The notes beneath the pieces were generated by a model. The model was not told where the DNA came from. It saw only the letters and a list, made by a program, of their open reading frames with translations, and ran no database searches. The translations under genes and the position numbers were made by a program. DNA of 64,000 bases, taken from NCBI GenBank assembly GCA_963681505.1, contig OY811971.1:9171991-9235990 (forward strand), written 5' to 3'. The stretch comes from Eunapius fragilis. Its lineage: Eukaryota > Porifera > Demospongiae > Spongillida > Spongillidae. Below, one piece after another: positions 11,849 to 22,700 of this stretch; position 1 is the first letter of the stretch, and the number at the start of each line of letters is the position of its first letter.

Positions 11849-12081
11849 TAGGGTAGCGTCAGGTATATTCGCCAGGGGGGAGTAGTCGCCACCCGCACTT
11901 TTAATAGCGTATAAATAATAAGTTTGAATCTTTCTATATGAGTTTAAAACAACCCTAATAGGCTCCTTTGTTAGCAACATACACAGTTTTACGCAAGCAA
12001 CGTTGCTCTGTAGAATAAACAGGGGGGTGGCGAACACTCCTGACGTTATCACAGGTGGCGATCACTACCTACGCTACCCTA
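11849..12081. mobile_element. Short MITE with TA target duplication
   Basis: The ends are GGGTAGCGTCAGG at 11851 and an inverted copy ending CTACGCTACCC at 12079, each bordered by TA. Inside, the motif CGCCA(C) recurs near both ends. At 229 bp without coding sequence it fits a Tc1/mariner-type MITE. The TIR is short and diverged. Confidence 0.5.
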
Positions 12082-12148
12082 CTATGTAGCAATCATTGAA
12101 ATCTCACGTAGCCATTTAATTCCAAGGTGCGCTACATTTCAAATACTA

Positions 12149-12355
12149 ATGAGATGGAAAGGACGGGAAAGGCGAGAAGAGGACCACAATCGTAACAGGC
12201 GGGACGAGCGAACAGCGTTCAAGGTACGGTACATAGTTTTGGGTACTGCGTATCGATGGTTTCATGGTCGCAAAAGAAGAAAACAGGAGGAGAGAGCGAA
12301 GGTAGTTAATTTCTCAGCGTATTGGAATGGTTTTCGAGCTGTCCGAATTTCTTAG
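12149..12355 (+). other. Arg-rich ORF of doubtful status
   Basis: The ORF starts MRWKGRERREEDHNRNRRDE and is extremely basic. An AAG followed by a GTACGG donor-like site after 25 codons (about 12223) could make this a first exon, but no partner exon is obvious and composition alone could explain it. Confidence 0.15.
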
Positions 12356-12812
12356 ATCCAGCAGCAAGACGAGACGCACGAATGAAAGAGATCATCGCCA
12401 GAGAGACCGCTGGATCTAGCCGTCGAACAGACGGTCTGTGAGGTACTGCTTGCATTTTTCAAAGGGTTAGTGTTCATATGAACATGTATTGAGCTTCACA
12501 ATTTTCCAATGCAGGCCTTCAGATCGCTTAATGTGATTCTTTAAACCTTCATCGGCTGACTCTTGCAGGGATGTTTTTTGTACATTTGCTGATGCAGCGT
12601 CACATGCCAACTCTACTAGGAAAACAAAAAAAAACACATCTATCTTGTTGATTGGATGATTTAGTTTGAACCATCTTCGGCGTTCAGTGTGGAAAGGTAT
12701 ATTGAAAGTGTCATAGGTAATTTTTTTCACAGGTTTGTTTTGGACGAAAGGTTAACAGCAAGAACTTTCCTTGGATGCAGCCATATTGTATTGTATTCCT
12801 ACATATAGGTGT

Positions 12813-13313
12813 CAAGGTGTCTTGCGTCTTGTTCTGCATGCTGGAAAGCAAAATAACACTTGCCGTTTTGATGCAATTATGCTGGGATCCGTTAGGCTAA
12901 CAGAGCATGTCACAGAGTGTTGTGCAGCTGCCAATCACAATTTGAGGTAAGACTTGAAGTAATATATCCACCATAAATTGAAATTTTTCACCTTAAATCA
13001 GATGCAATTGCATATGGAATCTTGCTAGCAAGCTGTGTTCACAGCCTACTTCAAGATGTTCGTAGGCTCTGGAGACTGCAGATGGGCAGGCCTTTCTGAA
13101 TCACCCCTTTTTGAACTCAGCCGAACAATCATCAATACTCCTGGCAACAACGTCAAACAAGTGACCAGTATCACTTGTTCATGAATGCAGTGATTCACTT
13201 GTGCATTTCAGGAGATCACAGCAATGGACAATGTTGAAAGAGAAGAGGTCCAAACTGTTGCTCAAACACGATTGGCAGAATTATTTGTATATTATTGTTT
13301 ATTGCGCGTTGTA
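12813..13313 (+). other. Possible two-exon coding fragment
   Basis: After an acceptor-like TATAG at about 12812, one frame reads GVLRLVLHAGKQNN, TCRFDAIMLGS and so on to a GTAAGA donor near 12947, ending in phase 2. A strong acceptor (GTGCATTTCAG) lies near 13211. Joining there in phase 2 gives a frame beginning RSQQWTMLKEK that stops at about 13313. Read in phase 0 instead, the same exon begins EITAMDNVEREE, which looks equally natural. I do not recognise either product. Confidence 0.25.
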
Positions 13314-13575
13314 AAAAATCTATTTTAAGCACCTATGTGAATAGCTATATGAACGTTTCCTTATTAGGAACTCCTCTCTCTGATACGGTATGTTGTAATT
13401 ATGTAGCATGTATGATACAACAATCAATAACAGGATGTAAGAACAATTTGTGCCAGATTGTTACATAATATTATGTACATGCACATGATATTATCATACC
13501 AGGTATGTACCATACGTTTTGATTCAGGAATTGCAATTTGGCTGTGTAATTATAATCGACATTATTCATAACTTG

Positions 13576-13761
13576 ATGGAAATGGACACAACCACGTGTC
13601 CCGAAAGCCAACGCACTTCAAGTTCTTCTGACACATGTGAAACACCGAACAAGCCTCTTCCTCATAGCGAGGCCAATGCCTCGGACAGCGTGGGAGTGGG
13701 AAATTGTACACCAAACCATTTGGCCGCGAGGCAAGCTGAAATGGCTAGGCAGCAGGCAGAG
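13576..13761 (+). CDS. MATH gene, start exon
   Basis: The exon runs from ATG (a second in-frame ATG follows two codons later) to CAG-GCA-GAG before a GTACGT donor, 62 codons. The product begins MEMDTTTCPESQRTSSS, a low-complexity Ser/Thr stretch. It ends in LAARQAEMARQQAE, the beginning of the coiled coil. An in-frame extension upstream exists but lacks a good start context. Confidence 0.65.
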
Positions 13762-16700
13762 GTACGTTATGGGCATAGTCAAGTTTAGCTTCCCCATGAT
13801 TGACACGACTTGAGCTATCGACCCTACCATCCCTAAAGGCTGAACCTATCTAGGCCCAGCTCGAACAGCTTCGACCAGGCGTTCAAAGTACTGTAAAAGC
13901 ACTAGTACACCTTGTTCGAAGCTGTAGGCCTAGTTCAAGATGTACCTTGTTATATTCAGCCTTTAGGAATGGTATAGGATCGATAGCCCAACCTTGCTGT
14001 GGCTACGAATAACGATGGGAAAACTTTTACTGCGCAAGGCCTACACAGCCAAATTGGGCTATTCCATTATTTAACCGTACACCCCTACAGATGACAATAA
14101 TTGCAAGCATACCCCCCCGGGACAATATATAAAAGCACCTCTGGACAAGCTTATATTATACCTCCACCTCCCCGGGACAGACTTGTAAATGCCCCCTGGA
14201 CAAGCTTCTGTTTTGTTCCACCCCCCTGGACAAGCTTCTATGTTGCTCCCCTCGCCCCTGGACAAGCTTCTATTATGCCCTCTAACCCCCCGGGACAGGC
14301 ATTTAAATGACCACCCCCGAGACATATTCCCTATACCCCCCTGGACACCATTTATTGTCATCTGTAGGGGTGTATAATTAAATAATGGAATAGCCCATTG
14401 TATTTCCTGGACCAATATGTAATATGTAGGCGTATGTGTACCATACATGACTAATACCTGGTACGTTACCAAGGCAAGCAGACTGTACCAGATAATCGTT
14501 ACAATTTGTACCAAATTTGCATCATCAGAATGATCACATACACTGATCAGGGGTTATTGTCCCTTATATAGTATTGTTTATATAGCCACTTGTTAATTTC
14601 ATTCATAGGTGCTTTCCACATATGGAATTTCAAAGTGCACAATACACGTTAAAACAATAAGATGTGATGCACCTGTCATGTTCAAATACAAGTTGTGTTC
14701 TTGACGTTCAATGTTTTCCACTGTCTCTGTCTTCTTAAAGCAACAGCTTGTATCACATTCATGTGCTATGGAAACTGTCTTTTGATGTTCTTTCCTGGTG
14801 TGATGAAGATAGTAGTGGTCTAATCAAGGGCAGTCATTTGTTCACAAGTGGTGTTCCACCAAACGACTGTAGCTGCTGAAAGCCCTGTACAAGACAATAA
14901 GTACTGTCTTGTAGCTTGAACACAGCTAACAATATTCCATATAGCATCTATATGAAGAAGCACCTAACAAACACATCGCACTCAACGGAAGTATCTTACT
15001 TCATGTTGCTGTGAAACAAGCTCTATGTAATCCCCTCAATTCACCAAACTTGACTGTTGTGACATGATTGCATGGTACACGGCCACTTTGTCTGTCAGCT
15101 TAGGTGATCCTAGCACAAGGCCATAATACACCCCACACTGTAACAAGAAGCGGATGATGGTAGAAGTGTCCTCCAGCTGACACAAGTGGCAACTCAGAGA
15201 GAATGCACAAGAGATTCTTGCATGCATAGGTGAAAAGAAAACCTCTGCATCACTATACAGCAGTGCATGCATTTTGAGACAACCTTTCTTGGTGTCCCAG
15301 GCTGATAAATGACTGTCAGCATGGAGTTCTTGCAAAGAGGTACCACGAATAACATGTTGGACAAATACGGACGAGTGCAGATCCTTCAATGCACCACCAC
15401 ACCTGTGGATACAGTTGTCATTTACTCATTACCAACATTGCCATGATGTGGTGTACCTTTTGCTTCAACCATGACAGATATATAATAAATGCTGCAAGAT
15501 ACTAAAATGCATAGCAATGGGGGCAAGTCTGTTTCCATGTACATTGTAGTTCCGCACATTGGAATTAAAAGATTCAAACCTAAAGGAAAAGTAACATATA
15601 TAGGCATAATAATATATCCTATAAACATACTGTTCAGCACTAAATGCTGAACAGGGCCCAAATTTTATCATCGAGTCAACCAGATGAAGTGCAAGGTGAG
15701 TCTTCTGTTTTTGTAGAAGTTCTGGCATGTACTGCTTTACAGTGTGAACAAATTCACTACATAACTCTCTCCACTCCTCTGCCAGTGAAAGTTTGAAAAA
15801 GGTACAGTAGGAGATCTGAAATATCTGTGATGATATACAGCATCACATAACCACATATCACCACAATGCACTTAAGTACCTTCAAATACGCTAGTACAAC
15901 TTTCTTGTCACCTTCACTCAGGTATGGACTCAAAATGAAAATACACACCTGGGACCAACCCTTAAAGTCATGCCCAACAAATGACTGATAATATTTGCAA
16001 ACATTACAATACATCTTTGTAGTAAACCCAGATGTGCTGCTTCCCTGGTGCGCAGTTCACCCACAGTGTCCAGATGTTGTGTTCTAGAGGTCTAAGGGAC
16101 AACAAACTTCATAGCCTATATTTGAAAGGAAGTGAAGGTAACTTACTATGCAGTTTTAAAGCACTATTGCCAAGATGATTCAGCAACTCTGAAGCTCTGG
16201 GATTGACACAAACTATAATCATCAGGGGAGCAATTACCAGCACAACTTCTTGGTGCTAATTCTTCCGTAACTTCTATGCTTTCGGGTTAGTAAATGCCTT
16301 TTGAGAGCGTTTGCATACTCGAAGCTTTCTTCACACGGTTCACACGGATATAGATATCCTATAACACGGATATTAGCAAACTTTGTATCAACTTTGTATC
16401 AACAAAATAATTATAAGGTAGCATACACTGCCCATTTCTGTTGTTAAGCGAAATTATGTCGATAGGGTAAGTTTCTATATCTCCATGGCTATCCAATTGA
16501 CTGGACCACCATGCGCAATCGCATATGTGGGATACACGCGATATTTAAAGTGTAGAACAGCGACGCCATAAAGCTTTATACGACAGAGCAGCACATGGAT
16601 CACCAATCGCAGTTGGCGATCTGGAATGGCTTCATTGTCCTGCCATGCTACTGGCAGGGCCCGTACAAAGTCCTAAATTTGCTGGGTAACGTACTCCTTA

Positions 16701-19700
16701 TCTTGATCGGTTGAAACCATATGTGCAATCGCAAAAGAGGAAGGAAGAACAGGAAGTTGTGCAACATAGGCCCAATATGCCTGAAGGTGACGATAAATCA
16801 TAAGCGTGGGCAGGGAAGGACCTGATCAGTGGCAGAACGATCCAGAGGAGGAGATTACAGTTGAGTTCCGGGATGACGTCTTCCAAGATAACATAGAGCC
16901 CAAGCAACTGCAGGCTGAGAATGAGGACCAAATCACGGTGCAAGGCAATGATGAAATTGCTGAGCAAATTGTTCCAGTACAGGAAGATGGACTGGATGTG
17001 ACAAGAAGATCTACACGAAGCCGCAGAAAGCCCGAAAAATTTGGACACAACATTTACGATTCCAAATGCTGCGGACTCTAAGGGGGAGGGAGGGGGAGTA
17101 TTATAGCATTCGACATCATGCATGCACATGCGCACTTGGGATTCCGTATCTGTATATTTTAATGTACTTCGCGTTGCTGATCACTTCTTGTGATTAAAGC
17201 TAGTCTTTGTCACATACATATACATGCAATGATGATTGATACATTATTTGCAGCCATGTGTCTGCTGTGCTGTTGCAATGAGTAGCACTGACCAACTGCA
17301 CACACTCAACGTTGGTACCACATCAATCATTTCAGCCTCTTTGGAACCTATATCTCAACTTACAGAAGCTCCCAAGCATTCATTTCTATAAACAAAGCAT
17401 TGTATTATTCTTTCTGTGGAATGAACGTATTACCGTTGTAAAGGGCTTGAGCATATGAGTAACACTGCTTGGTGAACAGGTTGCTGACCCATCGTGTTTC
17501 GTACCTAGTGTATGAGTTAGACACACCCAACAAAGCCCAATTTTGCTTATAAATTTTCAGAAAGTTATTGTGTGGAATGCATATAGTCAAAGGTAGACCA
17601 TCATACACCTTATCTTTTAGTTTTGTGGGTTATTTTCATTAAACCGTCCGCAGACCATTATATATTTCGGTAGCTCTCGAGCACTGTTAATGCAGCATTT
17701 AGACACAGTTACTGTGATCAATTGTGGGGAACGCACTTATAGTGACTAAAGTTTATGATAGTTGTGTTGCGTTAAGTGAAGGTGAAAAAAGATAATGTTT
17801 TACTGCTTTAAAAAAAGGATGCGTTTCATCCTGCATTTTAGGTTTCCTACTGTCTGTAATCGTCCTCGTTTCACCATTTGATTAAGCAAGTCAGTTTTGG
17901 TCCTACCTCCTTCAAAAGTATTCTTGTTGTACATAGTAAGAGCATCACAGATGCCAAATATATGCTTTTTGTGCCAATCAGATGGCACAACAACCAAGTT
18001 GGACGTCCACGATGCTACAGATTATTACTGGGTGTATTTATATATTTTTCTGCCCGACTTTCCAACCCTAAATTATTATTAGTTTGCTTAAGAAACAACT
18101 TATCAAATTTGAATGGCCTCAGTACCAGGAGAATAAGAAAATTTCAAGCAGCCCATATAATAACACTGGCTTTTGTATTCTAAAATTTGATTTAGATGAA
18201 TCCTTATAGGATTGGGCCATGATCTGTACTGATTGAAGATGAGCTGTACCAGTTGAGCTATCTTCACTGCTCAGCTTACTGTGCTTATTAAAGATTAATC
18301 CTTATAGGATTATGCCAATCTGTACAGATTTAAAACGAGCTATACCAGTTGAGCTATCTTCACTGTTCAGCTTACTGGGCTTCGAGTGCAGTTCTTGGAT
18401 ACCATAGCATAAATTTCAATATCACCTCAGAAGAATTAATGTTGTGTATATATTTGTACATACGCAAGCAGTAATACTATTATATTACATGTTTGAAATG
18501 TTATGTTCTCTCTGATTTGATTTTTAATGCAAGCAGCACTAATTATGCACTGATACATAATGGTAATGATTTTATAATGTTTATACATGTCAAAACATCA
18601 ACATCATATATCATTGCAAAAAAAGTTTTAAAAAATTAAGCATTGCTCAGTTGTAATTAATGTGTGTATAATTAATCTATCAGGAGCTAGAAGAGCTGAA
18701 AAGGGTGATTTCGGAACTCAAAGATGCTCAGATGCAGGTGAATACAATATTTACAGCAGTATAAGCACGTGCACATGATGACATGTTGTACTGTCTGTAC
18801 TTTTTTAAAACAGTTGTATTTATATAACTACTGATGCATCCTTATAATATAAACATGTAGATTATTGATCGAAAACAAGCTGTACTACATGTAGTTGAGC
18901 TATCTGCACCGTTCAGCTTTTCATACACGAAGCGTAATGCATGGATAGTTATAAACTGATTACGTTTTCTAGCCCCATCCTAACATAACCATTACTAATT
19001 ATACATGTACATGTATCGCTAGTACCCGTAAATGTCTGAATGGAATAACCTTTTTTGTTACTGTACAATGCGGGTGTACAAATAGAATTTACAGTATGAC
19101 ATTCTAAGCAATAGACATTATTACATATAGCTTGATGTTTTAACTGAATCTAAGCTCAATTTTAATTAAATACGCAGAACATTGAATCATTCAAAGCTCA
19201 GAGTCAGGCAATGGACATAAAGGTGCAAAATGTAAGTACATTATATTATAAATGTTACTCCACTTATTTGCACCTGTAGACCCTTAAACAGATATTGTTT
19301 TATATACAACTACGAGTTATACAATTTTAATCAAATTATGATCAAAGCTGAACATCGGTTGCACATTGGTCATTCCATTATAAGTGGGGTATGTGTGTGC
19401 TTCATTTCTTCAGATCCTGATGCAATTACTCATAATTTTTTTATCTAAGGATGGATGTTACTTGAACCAGTTATCAGGAACTACGTTAGTAGCTCCTATA
19501 GAGGAATTGACCTGGGTCGTGAAATACCTTTTTTTAAAAAAACACGACCTACATATGACTCACATACCAAGAAACGGATTCATAATTTAGCTCTTTGTTG
19601 CTATTGAACCAGAATGCTAAGATGGTCATTTTTATGTTTTGTTCAGTTTCCTAACTGCTTGCTTTAAGCGAACACAAAATCTCGTGTTTGTTCTCGTTCC

Positions 19701-22700
19701 AGACCTATTGTTCTTCGTCATCATCTTCTTGGGAGAGTATAACTCTGGATAGGAATGTTTTTAAAGAGCGCAAATTATACCAATCGCTTTAGAATCTCCT
19801 GGAAGAACATCGGATATAAATAAAGCATGAAACTGATTATGTAATCATTACATAATATGGAGTGCTATATTAAAGCGTTCCCATGGCAATATTCACATAT
19901 AATTGGAATTGTGCAGCTAATGAACAGGTGGGTCACATTTTTGTTCACCACTTTTGGCTAGCGAAGTAGTTTTGTAAAAATGCCTTCACGTCAACAAAAG
20001 AGGAGAGATAAATGACAAGAGGAATACCTCCAAATCCATGACGACGAGTTGAGTCCTACCCTGCGTTCAGTACAGTGCTGATCCTGAACAAAAGCGAGAA
20101 TCTGCTCGTGACGTTAATTGAAGGGGGGGGGGGGAGGCATAAGTGCCCCATCTTCAATTAAAGTGGCTATGTTATAACTATAACTTGTCAGCATTCGCAG
20201 ATATGGACGATAAATTAAAGAAGAACAGACAAGTAAGGAAAAATATTCTCTAACGAGAATGTTGGGATATAGGAATTGGAGGAGGCAATGGTGGTATAAA
20301 AAAACGATAACAAGGTGTGGGGAAAGAAAAATGGGACAAAAATCCTAAATTTAGCACTTCTTTTGGTTCTGTTACATTTACACGTGCTAAGTATAGGATT
20401 TTTGTCGCATTTTTCTTTCTCCAAAACCTTGTTACCTTTCGTTTTAGTCCACTATTGCCTCCTCCTCCAATTCCTATATCCCACGAACATTCTCGTTATA
20501 GAATGTCTTTCTTTACTTGTTACTTTAATAATGTCTATTTGCATCCTAAAATGTGTACAGTGGTACACAAATTACTCCTTTCATTTTGCTGCATTATATC
20601 TCATACCAGCAGTGAGCATTTTACATAACTTGTGAAAATTCTATACCCCCTATGGTGGTGTTAACTTGTGTTTAAGTTTGTCATGAAATGCTAATTTTGG
20701 CTAATTGCAATAACAACTCTTAATCCTGTTATCTATAGCACTGCAGAACACTGTAAACGTTAGAGATTAAAACAAACATGATGGGAACATTCTCAATAAG
20801 TCAAATTTTATCCACGTAGTTTGTTTTGTATGTACATCAAACAAATGCTGTTTCTTTTTGGTAATCCCTTTTACAGTCATATGCTCTAATTTGTGTACGC
20901 CTGTACACATATTACATTGCTTCACTATAGTAGTATACTGTTTTCAAATGAGAATTGAAAGTGATAGAGGGCATAAATTATTCATGTAGTTGTATCAGGA
21001 AAGTTTTGCAGTAAAATGTGTACAGGTGTACACAAATTAGTCCTATGTAGGAAAATGATGTTCATTGTAAAAGAATCATGCAAATTCAATCACTTGTGTA
21101 TCAAAAAACAGCAAAAATGCTAAATGTTCATGTTAGTATCACTCCACCATCTCAGGGCAGACTGCTGCTTTAGGTTTTGAGGTTTTACTCCTTCACTCCT
21201 ACTTGCACTTCCTCTACCTCTACTTGCACTTCCTATACCTCTACTTGCACTTCCTCTACCTCTACTTGCACTTCCTATACTTCTACTTGCACTTCCTCTA
21301 CCTCTACTTGCACTTCCTCTACCTCTACTTGCACTTCCTCTACCTCTACTTGCACTTCCTCTACCTCTACTTGCACTTCCTCTACCTCTACTTGCACTCC
21401 CTCTACCTCTACTCTACCTCCACTTGCACTTCCTCTACCCCTACTTGCACTTCCTCTACCTCTACTTGCGCACTTCCTCTACCTCTACTTGCACTTTCTC
21501 TACCTCTACAACTTGCACTTCCTCAACCTCTACTTGCACTCCCTCTAACTCTACTTGCACTTTCTCTACCTCTACTTGCACTTTCTCTACCAATACTTGC
21601 ACTTCCTCTACTTCTACTTGCACTTCCTATACCTCTACTTGCACTTCCTCTACCTCTACTTGCACTTCCTCTACCTCTACTTGCACTTCCTCTACCTCTA
21701 CTTGCACTTCCTCTACCTCTACTTGCACTCCCTCTACCTCTACTCTACCTCCACTTGCACTTCCTCTACCCCTACTTGCACTTCCTCTACCTCTACTTGC
21801 GCACTCCTCTACCTCTACTTGCACTTTCTCTACCTCTACTACTTGCACTTCCTCAACCTCTACTTGCACTCCCTCTAACTCTACTTGCACTTTCTCTACC
21901 TCTACTTGCACTTTCTCTACCAATACTTGAACTTCCTCTACCTCTACTTGCACTTTCTCTACCTCTACTTGCACTTCCTCTACCTCTACTTGCACTTCCT
22001 CTACCTCTACTTGCACTTCCTCTACCTCTACTTGCACTTCCTCTACCTCTACCGCACTTCCTCTGCCACTTCGAATTCTCTACCATGCCTCCACTACTCA
22101 TGCTTTCACTATTTGCACCTTCAGTGCTTGCGCCTCCACTATTCGCGCCTCCACCATTTGTGCCTCCACTATTCGAGCCTTCAGTGCTCGATCGTGCCTC
22201 TTCTACTCGCGCCTCCATTATTCGTGCCTCCACCATTTGTGCCTCCATTATTCGAGCCTTCAGTGCTCGTACCTCCTCTACTTGCGCCTTCACTATTCGT
22301 GCGTCCACTATTTGACCTTCACTACTTGTGCCTCCACCATTTGCACCTCCACTATTCAAGCCTTCGTGCCTCCACTATCAACACATCCTCTTGCTCTGCT
22401 TACACGTACACCTCAGTCGCATGTGCAAAGTTTTCTTTGTTTTTCTAATGTGGTTTATTTGTTAGATAACAATCAAATAATTTGAATTATTTGTGACCAT
22501 CAATTAATTATCTGTTGTGTACTCATATATGAATGACAGATGTGATTACTTACAAAGATAAGATAGGGTAAGTAATTTGTGCTCCCCTTTACACATATTA
22601 CCCAATATGTGTACAGGTGTACACACGGATGCAAATAGACAATAACCTTAAAGGTTTACGAAATATACTGCACTGAATAATTTTAATTTGCAACTTGGCA

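Noticed and set aside
12284..12305. A 15-nt microexon-like GAGGAGAGAGCGAAG between CAG and GTAG
   Set aside because: Too short to support in purine-rich sequence without transcript data.
17095..17225. A complete solo LTR after the gypsy pol end
   Set aside because: The polypurine tract and a likely LTR start are visible, but no matching 5' LTR or clear LTR end could be found.
21203..22315. 370-residue ORF of Leu/Pro/Tyr repeats
   Set aside because: A stop-free 21-bp minisatellite gives long ORFs in every frame. No unique coding sequence is attached.
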